DNA of 64,000 nucleotides, taken from contig JAOSJZ010000001.1 in the NCBI GenBank assembly GCA_027493885.1, forward strand, positions 1,726,622 through 1,790,621, given 5' to 3'. Origin of the DNA: Gaiella sp. (GTDB lineage: Bacteria; Actinomycetota; Thermoleophilia; Gaiellales; Gaiellaceae). The notes below the pieces were generated by a model. It did no database searches and had not been told where the DNA came from. It saw nothing but the letters and a program-made list of their open reading frames with translations. Positions within the stretch are counted from its first letter, which is position 1, and each line of letters starts with the position of its first letter. A program made the translations under genes and the position numbers. Below, piece by piece: positions 15,960 to 25,301 of the stretch.

Positions 15960-17955
15960 CGAGCGGCGTGCGAGCCGGCCCGGAGGCCGACGCAAGCGGC
16001 GATCCGCGCCGCGAGCGACGCGCCGTCGAGACCGTGGTGGCGAAGCGCCTCGACGGGCGTCCCGCACGCCGGCCAGCCATCGACGCCGAAGACCGTGACC
16101 CCCGCCGCGCGAGCACGGCCCGGAGACCGTCGCCGAGACCGCCGACGGCGGCGTGGTCCTCGAGCACGAAGACGTGCTCGAAGGGAGCGACCTCGGCGGC
16201 GAGCCAGTCCTCGTCGAAGCGGTTGAGCCACGGCATCGCCACGACCCGCAGCGAGAGCTCGCCGTCGTCGGCCAGCCGCTCGGCCGCCAGCAGCGCCTCG
16301 TGGAGCATCACGGGCCCGTACGAGAGCAGCACTCCGTCGCTCCCCTCCCGCAGCACGGTGCCGCACCCGACCCCCCGCGGCTCGCCGAGCTCGATCCGCC
16401 GGGGCGAGGGGCCGATCGCCAGTCGGATCGCGACGCTCTCCCCCGCCTCGCTCACCGCCCAGCGAACGAGCCCGCGAGTCTCCTCCCGCGAGCCCGGCTG
16501 CACGATCGCGACGTTCGGCAGCGCGCCGAGCAGCGAGATGTCGCGGAGGCTCTGATGCGACTTTCCGGGACCTGCGGGGATCAGCCCGGCGTAGTGGAGC
16601 GCGTACACCACCTTCGAGCCCTCGCTCGCCTGGTTGTAGATCTGCTCGTTCGCCCGCGAGGCGAGGAACGACGCAAAGGAGTTGACGACCGGGAGGAGCC
16701 CGTGGCGCGCCATGCCGGCCGCGGTCGAGACCATGTCCTGCTCGGCGATCCCGCACTGGACGAAGCGATCCGGGTACGCGAGCTCGAACGCCCGCGTGCG
16801 GCAGTCCGAGGCGAGGTCGGCGTCGAGCACGACGAGGTCGTCCCGCTCGTCCCCGAGCTCGAGCAGCGCCTCACCGTACGCCTCGACCACGTACTCCTCC
16901 GTCACCGCGCGCCTCGCCCGCGCATCGGACGCCGGACGTCCTGCCGTTCCCGCGCCGCTTTGCGGCTCTCCCTGGAGCACGGTCCCCTGAGCCTCCTCGA
17001 GCGGCGGTACCTCTTCGAGCGAGGGCGGCGCGACGCCGAGCGCCGCGCACCGCTCGCCGATGCGTGCCTCGAGCTCGGCCACCGCCCGCGCGAACGACTC
17101 GTCGTCCGGCGCGCCGGCGTGCCAGCGATACGTGCCGCCGCCCTCGGCGAGCGCCACCGGGTGCTCCATGAACGAGACGCCCTTGCCCTTGACCGTCCGC
17201 GCTACGAGCGCCTTCGGCGCGTCGTCTCCGGCGCGGAACCGCGCAAAGACCTCGCGCAGCGCTCCGTGGTCGTGCCCGTCGACGGTCTCGACCCGCCAGC
17301 CGAACGCGCTGAGCTTCTGCTCGAGGTCGCCGAGCGCGACGATCTCCTCGGTGCGCTTGTCGGACTGCACCTCGTTGCGGTCGACGACGACCCAGAGCCC
17401 GCCGAGGCGCTCGTGCGCAGCCGCCTGCAGCGCCTCCCAGTTCTGCCCCTCCTGGAGCTCTCCGTCACCGGTCATCACGACGACGCGGCCGCCACGGCCG
17501 AGCAGTCGCTTCGCGAGCGCGATCCCTCGCCCCTTCGAGATGCCCATCCCGAGCGAGCCCGAGCTCGCCTCGATGCCCGGCACGCCGACGTCCGGGTGTC
17601 CGTCGAGGCCTCCGAGGCGGCGCAGGCGCACGAGCCGCTCGCGCGGGACGACGCCGAGCGCGTAGAGCGCCGCGTACAGACCGGGCACGTCGTGGCCCTT
17701 CGAGGAGAAGAAGACGTCGCGATCGGGGTCGGCGAAGCCCCGTTCCGCCGTGTCGAGCTCGTCGAACAGGAGGTGGACGACGACGTCGAGCGCGCTGAAG
17801 GTCGAGCCGAGGTGCCCCGAGCCGGCGCGCTTCACGGCGACGAGCGCGTTGAGCCGGCACGCGTCGGCGAGCGCGGCGAGCTTCGCGTCGGGATCGGCGT
17901 CGGCGGCGCGGAGGCGGTCGAGCTCGGTCTTCGGGACGAGGCGCAGGTCCGGCAT
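15956..17955 (-). CDS. Transketolase (single-chain; frameshifted near the C-terminus)
   Basis: Thiamine-diphosphate enzyme of about 666 residues. The N-terminal domain has KRAGSGHLGSTFSALDVV and the ThDP-Mg motif GDGELQEGQNWEA (about 155-167); the Pyr domain starts near residue 340 with the catalytic Glu in CGIAEQDMVSTAAGMA, and the C-terminal domain follows. The frame slips at a C5 run (16099-16103; one base short or two too many), after which DGWPACGTPVEALRHHGLDG completes the domain. It lies in a glycan operon and may make an unusual sugar or branched intermediate rather than serving central metabolism (inference). ATG 17955 has TACGGT ten bases upstream. Confidence 0.88.
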
Positions 17956-17965
17956 TCGACCTGAG

Positions 17966-17971
17966 ACCGTA
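17966..17971 (-). promoter_or_regulatory. Putative -10 element (TACGGT) upstream of transketolase
   Basis: TACGGT with a 10-nt spacer to ATG 17955. It lies in the 35-bp gap after the upstream GT-C gene. Confidence 0.35.
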
Positions 17972-17990
17972 GCCGACGCGCCCGCGTGCC

Positions 17991-19592
17991 TCAGGCGGTG
18001 CGCCGGCCGAAGAGACCGGCCGTCGCGAGGAGGACGAACGCGGGGACGACCGGCACCGCATAGGCCGCGACCGCGTACACCGCGAACGACGTCGAGAGCA
18101 GGACGAGGAGAGCCGAGGCGGCGAGCACCGCGGGAATGGCGATGCCACGTGGCCGCCGCCACAGCGCGGCCGCGAGGCCGACGAGCAGCCACATGAACGG
18201 CCGCGGATAGAGCCGGGACACGTCGTTGAGCCGCGCGACGAGCGCCGGTCGCTGCCCGCGCTCCGGGAGATTTCCGAGCAGGAGGCCCACCTCGCGGTCG
18301 AGCGCCGCCGACCGAATCGCGTCGGCCGGATCGCGGAAGACGATCGAGTGCTCGGTCGGAGACGTCCACACCTCGCGGATCCGCCCGTCGGGCGTCGAGA
18401 GGTACGGCGCTTCCCGCGAGGAGGGAATCGGCTCGTCGTCCGCCACGGGCGGGGGCGCAGACGGAGTGGCCTGTCCCGCTTGCTGCGAGGGCGACGGGGT
18501 CGGCGTCGGGCGCTCCTCGTCTTCGACGGGCGCGTAGAGGGGCCAGAGAAGCAGCCGCCGGAGATCGCGGCCGACGCCGCGCGCATACGCCCCCGGATGC
18601 GCGCGGATCGCCTCCCGCGCCACCCGGCCGAGGCGGCGGTAGTCGTCGTCCCAGCCCCAGACGCGGTCGGAGAGCATGGTGAGGTCGTCGTGCATGCGCG
18701 AGCTGCCCGACGAGAAGAACGTCTCGAGATCGATCCCCCGGGATCGGTAGGGCTCGTGCGGAAGCAGCTCGCGCGCGACGACCCGCGCGAGCTCCGCGGA
18801 GGCGTCGCCGTTCGCCGGCTCGACGATGCGGTCGGCGACGAAGCCGCGGAAGAGGAGGGACGCCGATCCGCCGCGGACGACCGCGAAGTCGTCGGCGCGG
18901 AGGGCGTTGTGGGTGGCGAGGGCGACGAGCGGCAGCACCGCCGCACAGGCGAAGGCGGTCGCTGCCGTCAGTCGCGGCCCGAGACCGCGCGCCGCGAGCA
19001 AGGGAACGAGCCCGAGCAGCAGGAGCGCCTGGGCGACGGGCCGGGCGAAGACGAGGGCCGCGACGCCGAGCCCCAGAGCCGCGGCCCGGGCGGCCGTCGG
19101 CCGTTCGATCGCGCGCGCCAGGAGCACGGCGACGAGCGCGAAGGCAGCGGCGAAGACCGCGTCGCTCGCGAGCTGGTGGAAGAGCAGGACGTACCCCGGG
19201 TACGCGAGCAACGAGACGGCGGTCGCGAGCGCGGCGAGCGGGCCGAAGCGGCGGGCGACGGAGAACCACGCGACGACCGAGAGGCTGTACAGCAGCGCGA
19301 GCCCGATCTCGCTCGCGACCGGACCGGCGTCCAGGAGCAGCCCTGCGACGAGCGGCGTTCCCGGCGTCCGCTGGACGAGCGCGTTCGGGAAGACGACGTG
19401 CGCGTCGAAGAGCTGTGCGTAGACCAGGAGGTACCGCGCCAGATCGCGCCCGGCCTCGAGGGGGAGCGCGAGCGAGACCGCCGCGTAGACGACGAGTGAC
19501 GTGACGAGCACGGCGGGTATCGCGAAGCGGCTCCCGGTGAACCGCTCGGCGGCGCGGCTGGCGCGAACGAGCGTGCCTTCCGGGGCGGCCAC
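17991..19592 (-). CDS. GT-C membrane glycosyltransferase, paralog of 3047-4639
   Basis: Intact 533-residue polytopic protein: a first helix near residue 25, a loop with EAGRDLARYLLVYAQLFD, several membrane helices, then a soluble region with a Pro- and Ser-rich linker (PTPTPSPSQQAGQATPSAPP, about residue 385), and three last helices starting RPFMWLLVGLAAALW. Organisation and several blocks match the GT-C protein at 3047-4639. GTG 19592 is supported by a TAGGCT seven bases upstream. It would act on a polyprenyl-linked donor at the membrane; specificity is unknown. Confidence 0.78.
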   Translation of the reverse strand: MAAPEGTLVRASRAAERFTGSRFAIPAVLVTSLVVYAAVSLALPLEAGRDLARYLLVYAQLFDAHVVFPNALVQRTPGTPLVAGLLLDAGPVASEIGLALLYSLSVVAWFSVARRFGPLAALATAVSLLAYPGYVLLFHQLASDAVFAAAFALVAVLLARAIERPTAARAAALGLGVAALVFARPVAQALLLLGLVPLLAARGLGPRLTAATAFACAAVLPLVALATHNALRADDFAVVRGGSASLLFRGFVADRIVEPANGDASAELARVVARELLPHEPYRSRGIDLETFFSSGSSRMHDDLTMLSDRVWGWDDDYRRLGRVAREAIRAHPGAYARGVGRDLRRLLLWPLYAPVEDEERPTPTPSPSQQAGQATPSAPPPVADDEPIPSSREAPYLSTPDGRIREVWTSPTEHSIVFRDPADAIRSAALDREVGLLLGNLPERGQRPALVARLNDVSRLYPRPFMWLLVGLAAALWRRPRGIAIPAVLAASALLVLLSTSFAVYAVAAYAVPVVPAFVLLATAGLFGRRTA

Positions 19593-19599
19593 GCGGGCC

Positions 19600-19605
19600 A
19601 GCCTA
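19600..19605 (-). promoter_or_regulatory. Putative -10 element (TAGGCT), leaderless GT-C gene
   Basis: TAGGCT with a 7-nt spacer to GTG 19592. Confidence 0.5.
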
Positions 19606-19643
19606 ACGGCGCCCCGGGACGGGGCTACAGCGGGTCCGCGTGC

Positions 19644-19649
19644 TACGGT
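19644..19649 (+). promoter_or_regulatory. Putative -10 element (TACGGT) of the DPM1-like GT2 gene
   Basis: TACGGT with 16 bases to ATG 19666, implying a leader of roughly ten bases rather than a strictly leaderless mRNA. No Shine-Dalgarno is evident. Confidence 0.35.
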
Positions 19650-19665
19650 CGAGCGTCCGATCGCG

Positions 19666-20876
19666 ATGTCCGCCGCCGCGCCCGAGATCTCCGTCGTCAT
19701 CCCCTGCCTGAACGAGGAGGCGGCGGTCGGCTCGGTCGTCGACCAGGCGTGGGAGGGATCCACGCGTCGGGCCGCCCGGGCGAGGTGATCGTCGTCGACA
19801 ACGCCTCGACCGACGGCTCGGCCGAGGTCGCCGCCGAGCACGGAGCGATCGTCGTGCGCGAGGAGCGGCCCGGCTACGGCAGCGCCTATCTGGCCGGGCT
19901 CGCGGTCGCGCGCGGCGAGTACATCGTGATGGGCGACGCCGACGAGACCTACCCGATGGCGGATCTCGCACCGTTCGTCGAGCGCCTGGCGGCGGGGGAC
20001 GATCTCGTGATGGGGTCGCGTTTCGAGGGGACGATCCACGGCGAGGCGATGCCGTGGCTCAACCGCCACGTCGGGAACCCGATCCTCACGGGCATGCTCA
20101 ACCTGCTCTTCGGCGTGAAGATCTCCGACGCCCACTGCGGGATGCGGGCCGTCCGCCGGGACGCCCTCGCGACCCTGGATCTCCACTCGACGGGCATGGA
20201 GTTCGCCTCCGAGATGGTCTTCAAGGCCTTCCGGCGCAAGCTGCGGGTGAGCGAGATCCCGATCGACTACTACCCGCGCGTCGGCGAGTCGAAGCTCAAC
20301 CGCTTCGGCGACGCGTGGCGCCACGTGAAGTTCATGCTGCTCTACAGCCCGAGCTGGCTGTACTTCGTTCCCGGCGCGGTGATGCTCCTCCTCGGTCTCG
20401 TGGGGGCGATCGCCCTTGCCGCCGGACCGGTGACGGTCCTCGGCCGCACGTGGCAGATCCACACGCTGTTCCTCTTCATGTTCGCGATCCTGCTCGGCAT
20501 CCAGATCCTCCAGCTCGGGCTCTTCGCGCGCGCGTTCGCGGCGGCGCATCTCGGCGAGGCGGACGGGCTGATCGAACGCGCGAAGGGCCGGTTCAGCCTC
20601 GAGCACGGTCTCGCGCTCGGCGGCCTGGTGCTCACGGCGGGCCTCGTCACGCTCGTGGTGATCTTCGTCGGCTGGGCGCTCGACGGCTTCGGCGCCCTCT
20701 CGCACGAGTACGCGACCGCGTTCGGCTTCACCCTCGTCGCGGTGGGCCTCCAGGTGATCTTGGGCTCGTTCTTCCTGAGCCTGCTCACGATGCGGACGAC
20801 GGAGCCGTCGCGCTCACGCCTCGTCGAGCCCGGTCGGGATGTCTCGGGCGGGACTCGCTCGAGGGTCAGCGCCTGA
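19666..20876 (+). CDS. DPM1-like GT2 glycosyltransferase with C-terminal membrane domain (frameshifted)
   Basis: About 403 residues. The N-terminal GT-A domain has ISVVIPCLNEEAAVGSVVDQ, VIVVDNASTDGSAEVA, and the DxD region YIVMGDADETYP; then GSRFEGTIHGEAMPWLNRHV and the typical DAHCGMRAVRRDAL block, followed by four predicted membrane helices from about residue 230. Such enzymes usually make polyprenyl-phosphate sugars for GT-C transferases, and two of those are nearby. The frame slips at GGG 19755-19757 (one G missing): ...VDQAWEG joins IHASGRPGEVIVVDN. It is followed six bases later by a GT4 gene in the same direction. Confidence 0.87.
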
Positions 20877-20882
20877 CACCTC

Positions 20883-22025
20883 GTGCGGGTCTGCCTCGTC
20901 TACGACCATGTCTACCCAACCACGGTCGGTGGTGGCGAGCGGTGGATGCACGATCTCGCCGTCGCCCTCGTGGCGGCAGGGCACGACGTGACGTACCTCA
21001 CGATGCGGCACTGGACGGGCGCGCCGCCGAAGATCGACGGGGTCGAGATCGTCGGCCTCGTCCCGGCCGGCACGGTGTACGCCGAGGGGCGCCGCTCGCT
21101 CGGCCCCCCCGCCCGCTTCGGGCTCGCGGCCGGGCGCTATCTCCTCCGTCACGGCGGCCGCTTCGACGTCGTGCACACCGCCGCGTTCCCTTTCTTTCCG
21201 ATGCTCGCCGCAGGCCTCGTCCGTCGCCGCTTCGGGTACCGACTCGTCGCGGACTGGTACGAGGTCTGGTCGCGAGGCTACTGGCAGCGCTACGCGGGTC
21301 GGATCGTCGGCACGGCCGGCTGGCTCGTGCAGCGACGATGCGTTCGCCTCCGGCATCGCGCGTTCTGCATCTCCCGCCTCACCGACCGTCGCCTTCTGGA
21401 AGAGGGCTTCCGGGGCGAGCACACCATCCTGCCGGGCCTCTACGCGGGCACGGTCCTCCCCGCCCCGGGCATGGTCCTCGAGCCGGTCGTCGTCTACGCC
21501 GGGCGCCATGTGCGCGAGAAGCGGGTGCCGCTGCTCGTCGAGGGGTTCGCCGCGGCCCGCCGGGCCGTGCCGTCCCTCCGGCTCGCGCTCTACGGCGACG
21601 GCCCCGAGCGCGCGAGGGCCGAGGAGATGGCCGCGCGCCTCGGCGTCGCCGAGGCCGTCGACTGCTTCGGCCGCCGCCCGCAGGAGGAGCTGGAGGACGC
21701 CTTCTCGCGCGCCGCGTGCGTCGCCAGCGCATCCGAGCGCGAGGGGTACGGCCTCATCGTCGTCGAGGCCGCCGCCCGGGGGACGCCGAGTGTCGTCGTC
21801 GCCGGGCCGGAGAACGCGTCGACCGAACTCGTCCTCGACGGCGTGAACGGCGCCGTCGCCCGCGAGGCGACCGCCGAGTCGATCGGACGGTCGATCGTCG
21901 AGGTCGTCGACGCCGGCAGGGCATTGCGCGACACGACGCTCGAGTGGTTCGTCGACAACGCAGCGAGCCTGCGCAGCGAGCGCTCGGTCGAGCTCGTGAC
22001 GCGAAGCTACGGCGAGATCCGGTAG
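20883..22025 (+). CDS. GT4-family glycosyltransferase
   Basis: Intact 380-residue GT-B retaining glycosyltransferase: N-terminal CLVYDHVYPTTVGGGERWMH (acceptor-side glycine-rich loop), VVVYAGRHVREKRVPLLVEG at the start of the donor domain, LALYGDGPERARAEEMA, and the EX7E-type nucleotide-sugar site in ASEREGYGLIVVEAAARGTP. The GTG at 20883 is six bases after the preceding gene, so the two form an operon. The final codons overlap the convergent methyltransferase gene by 19 bases. The sugar is unknown. Confidence 0.9.
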   Translation: MRVCLVYDHVYPTTVGGGERWMHDLAVALVAAGHDVTYLTMRHWTGAPPKIDGVEIVGLVPAGTVYAEGRRSLGPPARFGLAAGRYLLRHGGRFDVVHTAAFPFFPMLAAGLVRRRFGYRLVADWYEVWSRGYWQRYAGRIVGTAGWLVQRRCVRLRHRAFCISRLTDRRLLEEGFRGEHTILPGLYAGTVLPAPGMVLEPVVVYAGRHVREKRVPLLVEGFAAARRAVPSLRLALYGDGPERARAEEMAARLGVAEAVDCFGRRPQEELEDAFSRAACVASASEREGYGLIVVEAAARGTPSVVVAGPENASTELVLDGVNGAVAREATAESIGRSIVEVVDAGRALRDTTLEWFVDNAASLRSERSVELVTRSYGEIR

Positions 22026-22693
22026 ACGACGCTTCCGCCCAGCACCGGCACGCGCTCCAGCATCGACTCGAGCCGCTCGACGAGCCCCGGGACCGAGGCC
22101 ACGGCCCCCGGGACGAGAAATGCGGTCGAGCGATCGACGACCCTGAGCCCCGCCGTGTCCACGGCCGCTTCGAAGGTTGCCCGGCGGAAGTGGTCCTCGT
22201 CGAGCCCCGAGCGGCGCATCCGCTCCTGGTGGAGCCAGATGTACGGATTGCGGCTGTTGGGCTCGACGGCGACCCAGAGGCCGTCCGGCTCGAGCATCTC
22301 CGCGACGGAGCGAACGAACGGCCCCAGGGCACAAACGTGGTGGAGGACGTCGATGCCGAAGACGATGCGAGCCTTCACCGGAAGAGGACGCTCCGCGATG
22401 TCGGCCAGGCGGAACGTGACGTTCGCCGACCCGTGCGCGTCCTGCGCGTGCGCGACCATCCGCTCGTCGACGTCGATGCCCACGAACTCGAGATCGGGCC
22501 GGGCCAGGCCCAGCACCGCGAGCACGTCCCCGGGACCGCAGCCGAGCTCTACGACGCGGTCGCCCGTGCGCGCCCGCGCGTCCACCTCCGCCGCGACGAG
22601 GCGCACCCTGCGGCGCTGGAGATGGCCCTGGCGCCTCGCTTCGTACTCGGCGGGGGAGAGCTCGAAATGCGACCCGTAGTGGTGGCCCCTCAC
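22007..22693 (-). CDS. SAM-dependent class I methyltransferase
   Basis: 228 residues. Motif I is VVELGCGPGDVLAVLG (about 49-64), followed by EFVGIDVDERMVAHA (motif II), GIDVLHHV (motif IV region) and LEPDGLWVAVEPNSRNPYIW. GTG 22693 overlaps the stop of the enolase-superfamily gene by GTGA. Given the context it probably methylates a sugar or sugar acid, but small-molecule methyltransferases of this type have varied substrates. Confidence 0.87.
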   Translation of the reverse strand: MRGHHYGSHFELSPAEYEARRQGHLQRRRVRLVAAEVDARARTGDRVVELGCGPGDVLAVLGLARPDLEFVGIDVDERMVAHAQDAHGSANVTFRLADIAERPLPVKARIVFGIDVLHHVCALGPFVRSVAEMLEPDGLWVAVEPNSRNPYIWLHQERMRRSGLDEDHFRRATFEAAVDTAGLRVVDRSTAFLVPGAVASVPGLVERLESMLERVPVLGGSVVYRISP

Positions 22694-23859
22694 GACACCG
22701 GGTGAGCGGCCAGAACGTCCTCGCGGACGTCGCAGCCCCACCCTGCCCCGCCCGGCACGACGAGCTCGCCGTCGTGCACCTCAGGCACGGCGGTCGTCAG
22801 CTCCTCGCGCCAGGGGACGTCGTCGACGTCGATCTCCAGCAGGCGGACGTTCGGGATCGCCGCGCACCACTGCGCGGCGATAAACGTCGCCAGGTGGCTG
22901 TAGTAGTTGTGCGGCGCGCACGCGACCTCGTGCGCCTCGGCCAGCGCGGCGATCTTCAGCGACTGCGCGAAGCCGTTCCAGATCACGTCGACCGAGGCGA
23001 TGTCCATCGCGCCCGCCTCGAGGTACGGGCGAAAGCCGCGCAGCGTGTAGAGGTTCTCGCCGGAGCAGAGCGGGACCGGGGAGCGGCGCCGGGCGTGGGC
23101 GAGCGCGGCGGGGTCGTACGAGTCGACCTCGAGCCAGGCGAGGTCGTACGGCTCGAGTGCCCTGGCGACGCGAACGATCCCCTCGGTGGTGAGGTTGAAG
23201 TTCAGGTCGACGATCGGCTGCGCCTTGCCGCCCGTTCCCTCGCGGAACGCCTCGAGCAGCCTGGTCAGCGCGCCCGTGAGCTCGGGCGTCGGGTTGCGGT
23301 CGATGCCGCCGTCGCGGCCGAAGCCGGGCATCAGCACGCGCGGCTCCTTGCCGGGCGCGACGATGTTCGTCTTGAAGGCGCCGTACCCACGCTCGACGAC
23401 CTCGCGGCCGAGGGCCGCGACGGCCTCGTACGAGTCGAGCTTCGGCGTCCCGGTGACCTCCCAGGCACGTGCCCGGGTCGTGCCGCAGTGCGACCAGTAG
23501 AGCGGAATCGTCTCGCGGGTCGGGCCGCCAAAGAGCTCGCACACCGAGACGCCGAGCGCCTTCCCCTTGAGGTCGAGGAGCGCGTTCTCGATCCCGCCGA
23601 TCGCCTTCTGCACGATCGAGCCGGGGCTCTGGCGGGTGCGCCGGTAGAGATCCCAGTGGATCGCCTCCACCGCGCGCGGGTCGCGCCCGACGACGAGCGG
23701 CGCAAGGTCGGAGATGACGCCCGCGAGCCCCGTCGGCGAGCCGTGGGAGTCGGTCACCTCCGACCAGCCGACGAGCCCGTCGTCCGCCGTCGCCTTGACG
23801 AACAGCCACGGCCGCCAGCCCGCGTCGCAGGCGAGCGTCTCGAGGGAGGCGAGCTTCAT
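22690..23859 (-). CDS. Enolase-superfamily sugar-acid dehydratase-like enzyme (MR/MLE)
   Basis: 389 residues with the capping domain followed by a TIM barrel. Candidate catalytic residues are the Lys in AFKTNIV, metal ligands Asp in PIVDLNFN, Glu in LAWLEVDSYDP and Glu in PLCSGENLYT, and the base His in ACAPHNYYSHLA. This pattern suits acid-sugar dehydratases such as D-galactonate dehydratase relatives, which abstract the proton alpha to the carboxylate. ATG 23859 is preferred over ATG 23871 because a TATGCT lies seven bases upstream. It is next to a methyltransferase and near a NeuB-type cluster, so it may prepare or recycle a sugar acid (inference). Confidence 0.87.
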   Translation of the reverse strand: MKLASLETLACDAGWRPWLFVKATADDGLVGWSEVTDSHGSPTGLAGVISDLAPLVVGRDPRAVEAIHWDLYRRTRQSPGSIVQKAIGGIENALLDLKGKALGVSVCELFGGPTRETIPLYWSHCGTTRARAWEVTGTPKLDSYEAVAALGREVVERGYGAFKTNIVAPGKEPRVLMPGFGRDGGIDRNPTPELTGALTRLLEAFREGTGGKAQPIVDLNFNLTTEGIVRVARALEPYDLAWLEVDSYDPAALAHARRRSPVPLCSGENLYTLRGFRPYLEAGAMDIASVDVIWNGFAQSLKIAALAEAHEVACAPHNYYSHLATFIAAQWCAAIPNVRLLEIDVDDVPWREELTTAVPEVHDGELVVPGGAGWGCDVREDVLAAHPVS

Positions 23860-23866
23860 GCGAGCG

Positions 23867-23872
23867 AGCATA
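23867..23872 (-). promoter_or_regulatory. Putative -10 element (TATGCT), leaderless enolase-superfamily gene
   Basis: TATGCT with a 7-nt spacer to ATG 23859. It decides between two in-frame ATGs. Confidence 0.55.
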
Positions 23873-23936
23873 CGGCTCGCGCCCGGACGGCGTATCCGGC
23901 CTACAGGAGACCAGGTCAGGTTGGTCGACCAGATGA

Positions 23937-23942
23937 TACGAT
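23937..23942 (+). promoter_or_regulatory. Putative -10 element (TACGAT), leaderless toxin-antitoxin operon
   Basis: TACGAT with a 6-nt spacer to ATG 23949. Confidence 0.55.
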
Positions 23943-23948
23943 GGCGGT

Positions 23949-24167
23949 ATGGAGGTGACGGTCCAGGAGGCAAAGACGCAGCTCTCCCGTCTCTTGCGGC
24001 GGGTCGAGGCGGGCGAGGAGGTCGTCATCCGCCGCGGGCGCGAGCCCGTCGCGAGACTCGTCCGGATCCCGGCGCACGAGGGGAAGCGAGCGATCTGGGG
24101 CGACCTCGAGGGCTCGCTGGAACCCGACTTCGACGAAGTGCCGAGCGACTTCCGCGGCTACGCGTGA
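23949..24167 (+). CDS. Phd/YefM-family antitoxin
   Basis: 72-residue antitoxin. The N-terminus EVTVQEAKTQLSRLLRRVEA followed by GEEVVIRRGREPVARLV is the Phd fold that binds DNA and dimerises; the C-terminal part (about 48-72, with DLEGSLEPDFDEVPSDF) would wrap the toxin. The stop overlaps the toxin GTG (GTGA). The pair is probably autoregulated at the promoter just upstream, as is usual for the family. Confidence 0.93.
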   Translation: MEVTVQEAKTQLSRLLRRVEAGEEVVIRRGREPVARLVRIPAHEGKRAIWGDLEGSLEPDFDEVPSDFRGYA

Positions 24168-24544
24168 CGCGCCTTCTGCTCGACACGAACGTCGCGCTCT
24201 GGCTCCTGTTCGGCGACCGCCGGCGCGTGTCCGAGGCAGCCGTCCGAGCCCTCGAGAACGAGGCCGACGAGATCGTGCTGAGCGCCGCGAGCGTGTGGGA
24301 GATCGCCATCAAGCGCTCGCTGGGGAAGCTGACCGTGGCAGACGGCTGGGCGACGGCGCTCCGCCGTCTCGGCTTCGAGCCGCTGCCGGTGACCGCGCTC
24401 CACGCCGAGGCGGTCGAGCGGCTGCCCTGGCACCATCGCGACCCCTTCGACCGCCTGCTCGTCGCCCAGGCGCTCGTCGAGGATCTCGTCCTCGTGAGCG
24501 CCGATCCCCGGCTCGTGACCTACGGCGTCGACGTGGTCTGGTGA
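24164..24544 (+). CDS. VapC-family PIN-domain toxin (ribonuclease)
   Basis: 126-residue PIN domain with the acidic active site LLLDTNVALWLL (Asp 6), SVWEIAIK (Glu about 44), the DPFDRLLVAQ acidic pair (about 90-93) and VSADPRL near the end. The AxSVWEIAIK and HHRDPFDRLL blocks are typical of the branch paired with Phd/YefM antitoxins. It is intact, unlike the PIN relic at 61658. It sits between the enolase-superfamily gene and the convergent cytidylyltransferase gene, 13 bases from the latter, and may stabilise the glycan island (inference). Confidence 0.93.
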   Translation: MTRLLLDTNVALWLLFGDRRRVSEAAVRALENEADEIVLSAASVWEIAIKRSLGKLTVADGWATALRRLGFEPLPVTALHAEAVERLPWHHRDPFDRLLVAQALVEDLVLVSADPRLVTYGVDVVW

Positions 24545-24557
24545 TCGGGACGCGGGG

Positions 24558-25301
24558 CTATCCGGGGTACGCGTCGCGCGGGATGTCGACGAGACGGGCT
24601 CGCCCCGAGCCGGCGAGCTCCTCGGCGCGCTCGAAGTCGTCCTCGTCGTCGATGTTGATCCCCTCGTAGCCCTCGGTGAAGTACGGCGCGAGCACCCGTC
24701 CCTCCCGCGTCCCGGTCGCCTCGACGACGCGCGTCCACGCGATCTCGAGCGCGCTGTTCTGGACGTAGACCGGCGGCAGCGCCTGGTACTGACCTGCGTG
24801 CCAGGCGACGTCGAGGTGCGACTGGTCGAGGAGCGGCCGCATCAATCGGCCAACCTCGTCGACGATCCACATCTTCCCGGGGTGCTGCTTGACGAGCTCG
24901 ACGGCCCGGATCGAGTCGGCCTCGGGCGTCGCGAGCAACTGCTCGAGCCCGCGGCGGATCACGTCGGGCCCGCGGAACGGGTTCGTCGCGCGCACGATCG
25001 CATAGAGGTCGTAGCGCTCCTCGAGCCGCGGCAGCGTCCAGGCGATCCACTCGATGTCCGGCGACGTCGAGGTCGCATGCTCCTCCGGACGGAGGAACGG
25101 GACGTCGGCGCCGTACCAGCGGGCGACCTTCGCGATCTGCTCGCTGTCGGTGGAGACGACGATGCGCTCGAAGACCCCGGACTGCCGCGCGGTCTCGATC
25201 GCGTACGCGAGCAGCGGGTGGCCCGCAAGCCGGCGGACGTTCTTCCCCGGCACCCGTTCGGACCCCGCGCGGGCTCCGATCAGGGCTACCGCGCTCGGCA
25301 C
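24558..25301 (-). CDS. CMP-sugar synthetase-like cytidylyltransferase (NeuA/KdsB-related)
   Basis: 247 residues starting VALIGARAGSERVPGKNVRRL, the nucleotide-binding motif of acylneuraminate cytidylyltransferases, with ERIVVSTDSEQIAKVA, FLRPEEHATSTSPD and YAIVRATNPFRGPD following in family order. It would activate an acid sugar made by the NeuB-type synthase at 28673 as a CMP derivative. GTG 25301 is chosen because GAGGAGG lies five bases upstream (25304-25313 region), one of the few good Shine-Dalgarno sequences here. It overlaps the preceding reductase gene by 16 bases. It could instead serve a non-nonulosonate CMP-sugar. Confidence 0.87.
   Translation of the reverse strand: MPSAVALIGARAGSERVPGKNVRRLAGHPLLAYAIETARQSGVFERIVVSTDSEQIAKVARWYGADVPFLRPEEHATSTSPDIEWIAWTLPRLEERYDLYAIVRATNPFRGPDVIRRGLEQLLATPEADSIRAVELVKQHPGKMWIVDEVGRLMRPLLDQSHLDVAWHAGQYQALPPVYVQNSALEIAWTRVVEATGTREGRVLAPYFTEGYEGINIDDEDDFERAEELAGSGRARLVDIPRDAYPG

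Noticed and set aside
24025..24544. A possible CRISPR or repeat array around the toxin-antitoxin genes
   Set aside because: No regularly spaced direct repeats were seen here or elsewhere in the window.
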